From: Trichoplax sp. H2
Lineage: Eukaryota > Placozoa > Uniplacotomia > Trichoplacea
Length of the DNA stretch: 64,000 nt
Assembly: GCA_003344405.1 (NCBI GenBank)
Contig: NOWV01000109.1
Span: forward strand, 62,001 to 126,000
Direction: 5' to 3'
Under the pieces are notes generated by a model that was given only the letters and a program-made list of their open reading frames with translations, did not search any database and was not told the DNA's origin. Of the stretch, positions 39,259 to 51,714 are shown piece after piece. The first letter of the stretch is position 1. The number at the start of each line of letters is the position of its first letter. The translations under genes and the position numbers were made by a program.

Positions 39259-40554
39259 GTTTATTTTTCACCATTCATTTTAATCTAGCGCATGAATATA
39301 AGGTTCTGTCTATCGATAATTGACATTGCTTTAGACAGCATCTTGATAACAGTGATTGTTGATATCGTACAGTCGACAATTGCCCTTAAATTCTTACATG
39401 TTATACTGCATGCTATACTGCATGATATTTCATATTCAGTGTGACATAGCTGCATATCAATTTATATATGGATATATCAAGCATTAAATCAAAGAAAATA
39501 ATATTAGTATACCGAATTAGACTGAAAACTATTTAGAATGGAAAATATCTAATACCTAGACTGAAGTCCAAAATAAAAAGGAAATCAATACCTGTTTTCA
39601 ACACGCAATAATCTCTATCTATGAATTTATGAATTTCTAGCACATATTTACAACTGACTTCAATTAAACTTATTTAAACATTAATTTAATAAACATTTTA
39701 GCCATTGAGTCTATCGCAAATATGACAGGTGAATAAGACCATTATGCTTGCTTGGTTGGAGTCCCCGCTATGATTACAAAAACCAATGATATCGACTGCA
39801 AACCAATAGCCATAATTTATTCAAGTAGATTTATTCATTCATATATTTTTACATTCTTAGAATAGTTGTGTCGTTTTGCTCTATTTTATGCAACTAACAA
39901 AAAATGATGCAAAAATTTTCACTTTTTATTTCTTCAAATTAGACTAATGTACATCGATATTGCCAATGTTCACCCAAAAACAGATAGCAATCAACACGTT
40001 AGTAGAGGAGGCGCAACAATAAAAATCATACCACTAATCGCATATTATCAGAATTAAATCTAAAGAATAAGAAAGAATATAATATTTCATATTCGACATT
40101 AAATCAGGCAAAGACTTATTTCTCATTTAAATTAATATTTAACGGTAAATAACTTATCAGATCAAAACGATAAGTACTGCTGTAATATTACATTACTTAT
40201 TTTACGTTACTAATTACCGTAATTATTACGATAACCTGATCATTTCTAATCATGCATGAAGGTCATTTGCTTAGCTTAATGGCATATTGAAAAATGGCCA
40301 CCCGTGGCTCGTAATGGTCAATTATATAATTCTACCGGTAAAATTAGAAAGACTGTTGCGTAATATTTTCGTTCAAGTTGCTATTGATACAGCAAATTTG
40401 TCAGAATTTAAAGAAGACATTTGTTGCTTTAGGAAATGATTATTATATATTACCAGATCAATCCTTTTCGGCAGTTAGTAATAACTTCATGGACATAAAT
40501 GTTAAGTAGACGAGAAAAACTGTGTCAGGAGGGCTCAGACAACAAATTAAACAG

Positions 40555-41160
40555 ACTAACGTTATATAATTACGCATACAGTCCATAGCCTTCATTTACT
40601 CTTAGAGCTAGAAACTAAAATATCTCTGCCAAAACTTAACTACAATATAATCCAATATTCCATCTGAATCTATAGTGAAACTATGCAAGGCTTTGTATCT
40701 ATTCGCTATAGAAAAGGAGTAAATCTCTCAATAAATATCAAAACTCTACATTCCTGAAAAATCAATTTATGCGTTAGATTTATACGTATTAGACTACCGT
40801 TATATAATTACGCATAAAGTCTATAGCCTTCATTTACTCGTGGCACTTTCTCGATGTATAATCTTTCTTATTAATCACATTGCTTTAATACTAAACCTAA
40901 TTACGAAAGAGCGAATCTGTTAAGAGCTTCAATTGCAGTAGAATTGAATATTGCTTACTAATAATGGCTAGTTCCTCTCTTAACTTAGAGAGAGCTAGAA
41001 AGTAAAATATCTCCGCTTAAGCTTAACTACAATGTGATCCAATATTATGTCTAAATTTATAGTGAAAATAAGCAAGGTTTTATATCTGTTCGTTACAGAA
41101 AAGGGATAATCTCTCAATAAATATTAAAACGCAACTTTCTTGTATATGAATCAATTTTAC
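40555..41160. repeat. Large imperfect tandem duplication with internal insertion
   Basis: CGTTATATAATTACGCATA, then GTC.ATAGCCTTCATTTACTC, occurs at 40559 and 40798. Downstream blocks (AGAGCTAGAAA, TAAAATATCTC, AACTACAAT, CTCTCAATAAATAT) recur in the same order. The second copy is interrupted by about 140 bp near 40843-40985. Confidence 0.65.
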
Positions 41161-41779
41161 TGAAATCACAGGTATCTCTTCAAAATACAACATCATAATT
41201 TCGATAAAATTTTATGAAAGCGTTTATATGCGTTGCTCTCCATTCTGGCAAAATTGAGTACCGAGGTATGCAAAGGGTAAAATGGATAGTCCTTTGTCCT
41301 TGTATTTTATATCATCTGTTGTTGAAATACACTACTACAGTGTCTAATAGCAAAATCAACCGTAACCATTCACAATTTGTAATCTTAAAATAACTTTATT
41401 CAACTTTCGCGATAACGCTGATTTAAAAAAAATTGTAGTAATAAGTGGTATTTAATTAAAGATAAACTTTTTCAAGACTATTAAGATGTATCCGGTAACA
41501 ATTCAAACCGAAAATTACGTCCCAATCTCAATCTATAGTATAGGCTTCGTTAATACCAATTCTTTATTTACTTTTCAGTTAAAGTTTCCCTGTCGCTTCT
41601 ATATACTGTCAAAGTAAAAAGTTAATCGAATTAATTCGTAAACTAGAAGGTAAAATTCATGATAGTAATTACATTACGCTCCATTTAAAAGCTTCTGTGA
41701 AGGTTAAATTACATAATTACGCCTTATTTCATTATTAATTTTCAGTTTAATCCTCCTTCATATACCCTATCAAACTTAC

Positions 41780-44700
41780 CTATTCATATTCTACATCATT
41801 CATTAGAAGTTCTGCATTTCTACTTGGAGGGCGTGGAGGGCGTTTACTACAGAAACACCATACCATTAACATACTTATACCTAAAATTGATACGGTAAAT
41901 TATTAGAATTCCCAACGAATTAGTTCACGTCGTTTTTATGCTAAGGAAGGCTTAGTGACTGGGTAAGTCTCTAACACCGTAATTATTTCCTAGATTTTAA
42001 ACAGAGCTAATTATATTCTACCTATTTACCTATCGCAATAGCACTACCAATACCGATTAATATCCATTGCAAAAGAGTCAAGCTAAGCAAGTTGTTATTT
42101 TGAGGTTTTGTAGTAGCTGGGCTTACAGAAGGAATAGTTGTAGCGGGCTTTGATGTTGCAAAAATGGGAGCGGACGGAGAAGAAATAATATCAATTTTTT
42201 CGATTACGGTAATGTTTAGGGCTGATATCTACAATAGGGAAGAAATAAAATTATAATAAATAAAAGTAACTTGTAATTCCTAAGTAAGTTGTCGCATCAT
42301 GGACATGTATAAATAAGTATGTTTTTAAGCTAGTGTATTTCAATATGAATATGTGTAGTGGATTTTTTCATGGCTATGCTTACGTGATTTCCTGGGAGTG
42401 AAAGATCTACTTTGTGATGGTTTAATTTCAATAAAATATTTGTGTAGGAAGTCATCACTTGTGTATAAGAGCCTTGCAAAGAAAACTATTCAATAATACA
42501 ATGGCAAATGTCACCATTAATAGATATTAAATTTTATATAAATCTGACAGTAATCCAACTTTTTACTTTAAAATGATACCATACACCGTATATGAATAGG
42601 AATATCATTAATAATTATTATGCTAGTCTAAATTAAATAATGATTCAGCAGTCTAGTACCAAACCATGCTTAATCATACCTCCATAACGAAGTAATCAGT
42701 ATCAGTATCATTTCCAACAAATAACAATTCAATGGTGCTAGCGACCAATGCCTATTACGATAGATGTATTTGTATCAAATTGCTTTCAGTATTATTTAGG
42801 ATACAACGATACATCGCTATAGAATGTAGAATTTCTGTGTATGCGAGTATAACAACAAACTATTTTATGAAACAGCTGGCAAATGCTAAATATTCATTCT
42901 AAAGGTAATACAAGTTTGCCAAATTATAAAAACCATCCCTTACTTGGCTGCTAATTAAAGTTTTAAATTTCTTCTTGAGTGTACTTGTATCAGACTGTTC
43001 TACTTGATTTTCGCTAAAATATAAAATCTAAAAAAGGAATTGCAATAAGATAATATGTTGAAAACTGCAGCGAGGAGATTCTGATTTATTGAATAGATTT
43101 TTGTACCTTGTATGATCTCTTAATGATTACACCGTTATCTAGAAAATTTTTTGATGTAAAACAGTCACAAAAAATCAACAAATATTAGTTATTCGTATGT
43201 ATTGATAACAAATAAAACTAATTCGTTATTACAGAAGAATAGGTTTGGTTATAAGACGTTAATTATGAAAGCGAAATTTGTTAGCGTCTTAACATTAGTT
43301 TGCACCTGTGCATTCGTCGCTATGAGGTGGTATTGAACGCCCCAAAGGACACTGATTTACACAAGTTCCATCGTTTGCCACTAATGGACCGGTGCAGGCT
43401 GTACAATAATTTGCTGTATTGCGGCAAGAAGTACATCGTGTTCTATTACAATCTAATTGCGCAAAGAATGTTCAAGAAGAGGATTGATGTGATATCATGC
43501 GTGTTTTCAGTTGCTTTCTCTGCCGTGATAATTTTGATTGGCGTATAAATATATAATATTATTACCTTGGCAGTGATATGAATTTAGCTTGCTGAATGCG
43601 CCCATTGGACATTGTTGATAACATTTTTGATTGTACTTGTAAAAATTGGGTAAACATTCTTGACATTTACTACTATTGTCTGAACACTTTATACAATAGC
43701 TCGAACAGACTAAAAAAGTAATTGCAAAGATAATTTTTAAGATTCTATCAGTTCCTTTCTGTAATTAAGACAAAAAAATTCATAATGACAACAAGGATAG
43801 AAAAAAAAATGGTAGACTAGGTGGATAGCAATCCTTCCTGATATGTACAGTATTTTCAAGAATAAGTAACTATAATTATAAAGTAAGTTACATGAGTATG
43901 TAAGATATTAATTGAGATTAACATGTGATCGTCTGTAACTCTTAATATAGCTGTGTAAGATTTTACTCTGTGAGACAGCGTAGCTTACATCATAGCCCTA
44001 AAGTTAGCTAGTGAAGTTCGCGTATCGTGATGGCATGTTGCATTATTAGTGAAAGCATATAAACACAGGTTAATGGATAAAAAGGTCAATTTTTACAAGC
44101 TACTCTCGGAGTAACTATCATAAGATAATAACACAGATACACAACACTTACTTAGCGGAGTATAGTATTGTGGAAGATAACTCCTATATCTCATGCAAGC
44201 TTGTTCGGGTGATGGACATATAACGTAACCATTGCAACCGGAAAATGTAACTTTCTCTCCAGAACGTGAGCATGTTCTTTCTACATCTGAAAATCAGAGA
44301 TTCTGTTAACTAATATATCAGGTATAAGGACATAATAGTCATGTATTGTGTAGCTACTTACTATTTACGATAACCTTTAAAGTTGCTTTTCCGCTAATCG
44401 AATTGATCTGACATTGACTTTTGAAACAATAAGGCCTGTTATTATAAGAAATGTGCAAGGAATCTTGAATTGTCCCAATGAAACATTGTGATGATATTCC
44501 ATAGTAAGGGCCACAGTTTTTAGCTATAGAGATATTTTCAAACTTTTTAGTTTTACATCATTACTGTATTGTAATATAAGCTATTTTTTATCTATTGGTA
44601 GCTACAAATACGGATACATTCGTGAAATAGGCTTAAAGATAAATAGATATTAATATGCATAATTTAAAATACAAAATTCACCGCTAGTTTTAGGCTGCCA

Positions 44701-47517
44701 ACAATCATTAGCCATAGCTGGCTCCATAATATGGCAACCATTTGAAAAAGCAGAACTCGAACAGGCGGCCTTTATTACAGTAAGAAATATTGATAAGATT
44801 TAAAATTTTTGAAAGTAAAATTTGCTTATCATAAACTTATTGCCTTGCTGTAAAAGATAGCAAGTTAAGCTATATCGATAATTTTGCCGGCACTTACAGC
44901 CGCCTGATAATCGAAGTTGCAACCGACTTTTGTTATATTGGGATTGCAAAGATATGGATAGGTTGCAGCATTGCTGCAAGGTTTGTTGACAAAGTTACAT
45001 CCAAGACCTAGTAATTAATTTATTATTAAAAATATAGTGAATTGTAAATGAATTTAACTACAAAAAGTGGATATAGTCTCCGCACCAAAATTGATAAGCA
45101 TACATAATCTATAGAATTCATTTTTACATAAGAAAGACGAATACTTGAACTTGTTAATCGATTCGCTATCGAATTATTTAATAAATTAGATATTCCTAAC
45201 CTTTCCCCCATAGTAACTTATAAGACGAAATCGCGCTAAAATTTGCTAAATACCATCCGCTATCTTGAAGAAGAGCTAAAGTAAATTCACTAATACTGAC
45301 ATCTCTAAAAAATTAATGACAATCGAATATGCGTATATTAAATTAAAGTGGTGTAATCATATTATAGTTTAAAAAACGATGTTCGTGTATTAAAAAATAT
45401 CTATATTTAGGTTGCATAAATAGTAGATTTAGCCGTTTATAGTCTACCTTCCACGTCTGGTATCAATCGCTGGTGCCATTATTTCGGTTTTTAAAATTGT
45501 CATCTCCCAATGTGATCTAATGCAAGAGAATGAATTCATCTCATTGATTAAATAAACGTAAATATACCATGACGCTAAATACGTTGAAAGAATGATTACT
45601 ATTATTGAAATTTTCTTCTAACACTTATTACCCGGCTGAACCAGAGGATCCTTCATCTTCCAGTAGAATACCTTGTAAATTAGGGCAGTTGAAATAACGT
45701 CGAGCTACTTGAAGAGCCTAGAGGGATATATTTCAATATGAGTGACAATGGATCAGTTTTTCTGCGAGATAAATGTGACTAAAAGTCTCTGATGTCGTAC
45801 AGTAGGAGAGGTAATGACTGGTCTGATCTTATTATTAATCTTAAGATTCTCCACAGCACTGTAAGTCTTTCCTTGAGAATTTCTGAAACTTTTGAAAGGA
45901 GAATTATCCACATTAATAAATACTGTATTATTAACTATCACGACCCTATTATTTATGTACAAAAATGATTCTACTTTAAATGGAAACTCTTTCGTATGAA
46001 TACTAACTGTTTAAAAAAGTTGTTTGAAAAACCTAACGAATGCAAAATTTCGTGTGTTGTAATTGATTTTATAGCATAATAGTCGGGATTTTGACCAAGA
46101 TTCTGATGTGAGAAGGAAAACAGCGACATTAAAAGAGTTATTTTCATTTTCGATCAGTTAGTGTCACTATATGTTACATTACTGCTTTGATAGTGTCGTG
46201 TTATAATTACTGCGTGCAACATTTATACACACATGTTGTACAAACGAAAGAGTGTAAATTCTGACCTTTTCACAAAAGTTTACAAAACCAGCGATTGGAC
46301 GGCCATCGTCATTTGTAATGCAGCTTGTAGAGTAAGCCAAGGTACGTCCACCAGAACATTCCGCTAAAGAAAGAAATAATTAAAATGTTAATATTGTTCT
46401 ATCAAACCCAAATTGGGTTGACATTAGGGTTTACACTATGTGGGGTAATTTATCCAATATCGGAATGTACTCGATTGCTGATAGGATCAAATAGCTTATA
46501 TTGGAGGTGAAATTATATCGTGGCCGTGATAGGTAGCAGTCATGATTTATACCAGTACATAAAATGATGATCATTAGCACTACTACAAGCAAAACGTGAA
46601 AGTTTACATATTAGTTCATTTAATAGCAAATAAATAGGGCATGACCTTTATTGGAGAGAGTCAGTAATAATCCTAGTCTGCTGTAGGGTACGTGCGTAAG
46701 TTACTTACTCGTATCAACAGCGAAAACATAGAGAACGAAATCGGCATTAGGTACACCCGGGCCATTGGCATAAGTGGAACAGCTATCCTCGGAGAATGCA
46801 TTTGTACAATAGATGGCATATTCGTGTTCTTTAGGAATGGTATATCGATTAGGACCACATATGAGGTTTCTTATCTAGCACATTTGCCTGCATTAACTCC
46901 TCTTGTGTAAGTATAAGAACAAGGGAAAAATCGAAGGTTTTTCTGTATGGGTATGACTGCTAATGCGGATTTGAAATAGTCTAGAACCTCTTTTATAACA
47001 TGATTCTTAATTAATTTCTGCGTATTTTGATTTAGTTTAAAATGCTCATTAACGAAATATGGTACTATTCGAATCGGTGAATGTTTAACACTCCGAAGCT
47101 TTCTTTGTGGGCTCACGGGAAGATTTGCTTTACTTATCTATAAAAAAGAGTGGTATTGATCGCAAAATTAAAAAAATAGCGATAGTAAGTGACCAATGCA
47201 TAAGTAATAGAAGCAGAAAAGATAGTTTTTAATGTGCTTAATCAATGAAATTCGAATTAAATTGAAGTTAAAAATAGCTATTACTAGCGCTAAACGTTGC
47301 CAATTTAAACTGTGATTAAAGTTAGTCGTTGGAGATTGTATGAACACACTTTAAACACTTTATTCAAGATTCGATGAAGGTAGTGAAAAATCTCCTATTT
47401 AATTTATTCTTGTGTTACCTTATCATGAATACAGTGATGATGAGGAGAGGAAGTTGCTGTTACTTCTTGAAAAATAGCTAGAAGAACTATTAGCAATAAT
47501 TTGATCACGGATTTCAT
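41780..47517 (-). CDS. Gene D: leishmanolysin-like M8 metallopeptidase with a 1-nt frameshift
   Basis: Membrane-anchored M8 peptidase. Minus-strand exons: 47517-47419, 47137-46709, 46363-46266, 46102-46008, 45882-45801, 45717-45632, 45516-45448, 45304-45201, 45007-44898, 44769-44682, 44523-44362, 44280-44152, 43709-43566, 43452-43306, 43138-43107, 43027-42944, 42228-42030 and 41880-41780. They total 2258 nt, exactly one short of a whole number of codons. The missing base lies in exon 2 near 46874. All other exons and phases are intact, with about 752 residues expected. Features: signal peptide, HCIHD cysteine switch, HEILHSLGF, SHWE and Met-turn EIM, GLGCNF region, two furin-like repeats, Pro/Thr stalk, split transmembrane helix and a tail with RPPRPP and DVEYE. 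It is either a very recent pseudogene or an assembly base error. Confidence 0.82.
43107..43138 (-). CDS. Gene D 32-nt microexon
   Basis: Phase 1 to 0, encoding D-NGVIIKRSYK. It was found because the second furin-like repeat ends in phase 1 while the stalk exon starts in phase 0. Acceptor TTTTCTAG and donor GTACAA. Gene C has a 32-nt exon at the same place beginning D-DG. Confidence 0.65.
43306..43709 (-). CDS. Gene D: two furin-like cysteine-rich repeat exons
   Basis: Exons 43709-43566 and 43452-43306. The first encodes CSSYCIKCSDNSSKCQEC, then CYQQCPMGAF. The second encodes CNRTRCTSCRNTANYCTAC, then CVNQCPLGRS. Both are phase 1 to 1, which makes them freely duplicable or skippable units. 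Confidence 0.78.
46008..46102 (-). CDS. Gene D exon 4: zinc-binding active site HEILHSLGF
   Basis: 95-nt exon, phase 0 to 2, encoding ITTHEILHSLGFSNNFFK. Both His ligands and the Glu are intact, which fits a very recent frameshift or a sequence error. Confidence 0.88.
46709..47137 (-). CDS. Gene D exon 2, carrying the frameshift
   Basis: 429 nt where the paralogues require 1 mod 3. The first frame runs SPIRIVPYFV to GVNAGKCAR and hits TAA at 46871-46873. The next frame resumes immediately with NLICGPNRYTIP and ends GVPNADFVLYVFA at a GTAAGT donor. Alignment with A and E (KCA-x-I-x-x-L-x-CG) places one missing nucleotide in the codon after KCA. Confidence 0.8.
47419..47517 (-). CDS. Gene D exon 1: signal peptide and HCIHD cysteine switch
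   Basis: The ATG at 47517 sits in a CCACC-ATG-A context, matching the Kozak preference. 33 codons include a strong hydrophobic core (IKLLLIVLLAIF), then HHHCIHDK at the phase-0 donor. Confidence 0.82.
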
Positions 47518-47607
47518 GGTGGATTCTTCAACAAGTTTCACCAGCTTTAATCGCCGCCAATAGTGTAACTTAATATATAGAGTATGTTGCCTTATCTATA
47601 ATAACAA

Positions 47608-47865
47608 TTGCAGTTAACAAGTATTACTAAAAGATCAGACTGTATGATAGCTCGGAACTTCTGCACTTATGAACTTAAATTGGAGAAGAATATTGTCGAC
47701 ATAGATAAATTAAGCGTTAATATACAATTCGATTATTTTTATCTTTCGAAAGTACCTCATACGACGGAAAAAATTTTAAGTATGATCAACCGTGACGCCC
47801 GCTGTGAATTAACCCTGTTCTCAATAGCATGCCAATTGGAAAGATTATTTAACTTAAGCAATTGA
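47608..47865 (+). other. Unrecognised 85-codon open frame next to gene D start
   Basis: Follows a possible acceptor (CAATTGCAG). The first ATG is at 47644. The translation (e.g. NIVDIDKLSVNIQFDYFYL, TTEKILSMINRDARCELTLF) has protein-like composition and ends at TGA. It lies divergent to gene D, about 90 bp from its ATG. No family recognised. Confidence 0.25.
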
Positions 47866-48410
47866 CAGTTTAGCAATACGAAAGAAACCTAATTCTGTCT
47901 AATAAAGCACTACATGCAATTCTTTTTTTTAATATTTCTAACGTAATTAATTTGTCCAGAGAATTGTGAGGTTATTTGCGACTATACTAATTAACCTATC
48001 GATCTTTCTCCTTTTTATCAAGAAACGAATAATATACTGAGAAACTGCAGTATCAACGTCTAGTTCATTTACATGATAATACTTTCTTTCTACTGTACGT
48101 ACGTTACAGTGAAGTAGCTGCTTAGATTAAGCTGCGGTGTTTTACTTTACAGTACATCTATCACGTTTAGCTACGCCTTTACTTTGCATGATGTCTATTA
48201 AATAGAAAGATTGAAAAGGCGGAGCATATTGCAGTCTATTAAGCTCACAATGTACTACGTAATGCAGTCAAGAATTTTTTTTTTCAAGTAGAAATCTCAT
48301 TCCCTAGATTGCCTAAGATGATATCTTGCTTGGTTCTATCTCGAGGAAGTTCACTAATTTAATAATTATAGGAGTATCATTACCTTCAAAATGTACTCCA
48401 TATGTGTTCA

Positions 48411-48787
48411 ATCCCCCTCCTATACAGCTTACTTTATTTTTTATTTCTGGACAGAAGATACTACAATAGTTTAAATTGGAACGAAATCAATCTATTCCAT
48501 TAGTTGAGAAGTGAACTAGAAATCTATCACTAATCAAGTCTTAATATCAATATATACCGCACAAAGTACAGAACTATACCATGAGCGTGCCATATATGTT
48601 CTACAGTATCCCCCTCCTATACAACATTTATTTTTTATTTCTTGACCGAAGATACTACAATAGTTTAAATTGGAACGAAATCCATCTATTCCATTAGTTG
48701 AGAAGTGAACTAGAAATCTATCACTAATCAAGTCTTAATATCAATATATACCGCACAAAGTACAGGACTATACCATGAGCATCATTA
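48411..48787. repeat. Recent tandem duplication, period 197 bp
   Basis: CCCCCTCCTATACA begins copies at 48413 and 48610. About 175 bp is nearly identical, including ATACTACAATAGTTTAAA, CTATTCCATTAGTTGAGA and TATACCGCACAAAGTACAG. The low divergence implies a recent event. Confidence 0.85.
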
Positions 48788-48839
48788 GCTAAGATCATGA
48801 CCTCCTCATGATCATCAGGTGGTTTTTAGTGGCTTTCTA

Positions 48840-49020
48840 CCATATTTCTAAAGTACAGTACAGTACGTGGCAGGCTGGTAAAGGAGGAAGGGACTGTAAT
48901 ATACTGTAGACCGCCAGCTCTTGACTACAGTACTGGACTGTACTCAACGCAGCAACAACTGCTCGGTAGTCTGTAGTGACTGTGACACAGTAAGTGGTAG
49001 TACTGTACTGTTCTTCTTCG
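48840..49020. repeat. TACTGTA/TACAGTA-rich segment
   Basis: Many overlapping copies of the motif TACTGTA and its complement occur here (e.g. AGTACAGTACAGTACG, TACAGTACTGGACTGTACT). The same motif dominates 57.1-58.5 kb. Confidence 0.45.
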
Positions 49021-50830
49021 CATTCTCGGTCTGTAGAATTTTGAAATTTTTTAGTTCAATCTGTGCTTCAATTACTGTTAACCTTTAAAGGGAGAAATAC
49101 GCATTAAAATGCAATGTATAACTTGTTTTAATGAGTCCTGAATCATTCAATTTGGGTGCCTAGTGTCTGTGGATGGATAGGGTTTAGTGAACAACTGGAT
49201 GTCTCTGTTGAGGGGCTCGATCACAATTATATTGAGGCTGTATTCTTCACGGAATGAGAATAGCTAGTCTTGAGGAAATCTAGATTATGTTGAGGCCCCA
49301 GGTAAATAAGATAGTAGATTAGTGGTGTTAGATACACCCTATTAGGTGTTATGGGCATCACAGACAATGAGTGGATAATGCATTAGATGTTACCTGTAGG
49401 AGCCATATTGAACGTTAAGTAGAGTAAGGAATAGCATAGGGGTAAGTTAAGTAGGATTTACTTAAATTGATTGAAACGGGGATTTGATAAACATGTTTGT
49501 CAATAATCCTTTCTAGGAATCAATTTATCTGAAGGGGAGGAAAGTCGATAGCTTTGAGCTAGCTTTGTGTCTAGTTGCGCTCTCTTAAGTTCTACTATTG
49601 TAATATTCAACAAGAAGATTTCAAGTAATAAACTATTTTTAACCGCAACGTTGAGGGCTTACTTCGTTGAACTTTTATCAAATCTTGTGAAATTGATATA
49701 ATAAATTTATAATTATACTATTAGTATGCCTATTGTACTTTTCAAGGATAAGCTATAACCAGTGCATTTTGGCTTTTATTGAGTCCTACAAAATCGATAT
49801 AGTAAAGCTACAGTTGAAATACTGATTGTGTTTTCTAAAATAAACTATGATGGTATATAATAAACCACTGAAACGTAAATGGAATGCCGCTGTATCTGGA
49901 ATAAAACATAGGAGATATTAAGCTATATTGACATAATATGCTATGTAATGATTTTAATTTAGGATTGTTGCAATATAGGTACAGGATGCTATCGCAAAGC
50001 GTGGGATCTTCTCCAAAAATACTAGTTATGATAACGTATAAACATTCAAAGTTACGCTAAATGATTTTTCATAAATTATGAGATAGCTTTATTATTGCTT
50101 TTTTACTGATAAAGCCACATGCCATCGCTGGTGTTTATATTTAGTTATTTAGCTATAAGCTGGTAATTTATTTAAAAAAACTCCAGCCCTATTTTTATAA
50201 GGCTATATTCAATCTTATTTCATACGTTACTAATTATGGAGGAGATCTTTCCATAAATTTAAAGTAAATAATATGTATCCTAACATTAGATCATGTGATT
50301 TACGATTCATAATAAGTCAATTACGTAATTTATAAATTAAACTTTAATGTGATTCGTTTAAGTTTTAGCTTGATTGATATTAAATTCTACAACAGCATCA
50401 AGTTTCATATAAAACACCACGTATGAGATATGATATTTGCTGCTTCTGTTTAAATCTCACAAATATGCATGAAGCATGACGAGACTTACACTGACCTAAA
50501 ATATACCGATTGACGATATTATTAAAGGATTAGCTGTAGTTAATATTTGATTATCAATACTCCAGCTCTTTATTTCAAGATAAAGACTATCAAATTTTAA
50601 GCCTTTGCAATAGTGCGACAATGTTCAACAGGCTATTTTACTTACAAAACTTGCAACGCCAACGCAAAATGGAAACTTTCAATTATTGTTAGTAGTTTAA
50701 GAATAAACGCAATTAGGGTTTACATTCAATTTTGACAGTAAAATACGGAATACTGTTTATCTATAAATAAATTTTGCCATTTATTTTGATCGATTAATTC
50801 CAGCAGATAATCGGCATAGAGTTTATTAAA
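49021..50830. other. AT-rich segment downstream of gene E
   Basis: About 1.8 kb without supported genes. I searched it for furin-like repeat or transmembrane exons that might continue gene E and saw none. Confidence 0.45.
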
Positions 50831-51714
50831 CTACAAACTTTTTTGAATTTTATCATGACGCTGCCATATAGATAACAAAATTTTTAGAAATGGAACTTCC
50901 AACATACCTATAAATATCGCATACATTATCGGTGAAATAACGCAATTAAGAAACAAACCAAGTAATGATAAGTAATAAGCTGTATCAGATATACTAGCTA
51001 GAAATATGCCCAAGAAAACGACTATATAGTAAGGCGAGGAATACAAGCAAGTGGTACAGAAAACAGCAACATGCGCCTTTGTTATGATTATTTGTAATTG
51101 ATCGTAGGTACCATGCTTGTAGCGATGGTTAATTATGATATAAATTATGCTGGAAGCTATGCAACAAATACAGAAATTAAACAAGAAAGCAAATGAAAGC
51201 CCAGAATCAAGACGCCAGTCATGTATACAATCTTTGATAGCAAAATCGTAGACATAAATACTAAGACCGATTACCGGAGTGAAAGGAATTACGGTAGAAA
51301 TAGACCAAATAATTATTAGCAATAAAATGGCTACTCGATTAGAATAAATAGAATCTGAAGATATATTTTGTCTTAAAGAATAAAATCGAGTCAAAGATAT
51401 AATCGTTAAATTGATGGGTTGGCACGAAATTACAATACCTGTAATAAAAGCATGGATATTGCACCACACTGGACCGAATATCCATTTTTGATGAATAAGA
51501 ACAGAAATTTGAAATGGAATAATCAATGCAGCGATTAAGCAATTTCCAATGATAAAATTGATCATAAGAATATTGGTAATAGTTTTGATTTGATACATCA
51601 GAACGAATAATACCATCAGGTTAGCCATAATTGACGCTGTAACGGTAGCTATTAAAAAGATAATCTGCGTATGCCTTGCTATTATTGAAGTTGGATTCCC
51701 TGATTCGAATTGCA
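50831..51714 (-). CDS. 7TM rhodopsin-like (class A) receptor exon
   Basis: A single exon encodes seven hydrophobic helices. Helix 1 holds MANLMVL (N1.50). Helix 2 has INFIIGNCLIAAL, with Asn at the usual Asp 2.50. A Cys before helix 3 (PVWCN) and one in the second loop (KDCIHD) form the standard disulfide pair. The DRY motif is TRF (SLTRFYS). Helix 6 has CLYSSPYY in place of CWLP. Helix 7 has SPIMY in place of NPxxY. The C-terminus is short (RHDKIQKSL). These changes affect the sodium site and activation switches, so signalling may be unusual. Only GTG, not ATG, is available near the 5' end of the frame, and that position coincides with a good acceptor. Ligand unknown. Confidence 0.85.

Larger units (their letters stand above)
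31010..41779. other. Long gap between genes C and D
   Basis: About 10.8 kb without any recognisable gene. Scattered open frames without introns or motifs are listed separately, with two tandem duplications and two perfect inverted repeats. I searched by eye for the M8 exon signatures HExxH, SHWE and MEDSGW on the minus strand and saw none. Confidence 0.5.

Noticed and set aside
43300-43548. Plus-strand 82-codon frame with Cys residues
   Set aside because: Antisense to the second furin-like repeat exon of gene D, which has consistent splice phases.
46692-46910. Plus-strand 72-codon frame and minus-strand 46673-46858 frame
   Set aside because: They overlap gene D exon 2, whose own frame contains the family motif VPNADFVLYV.
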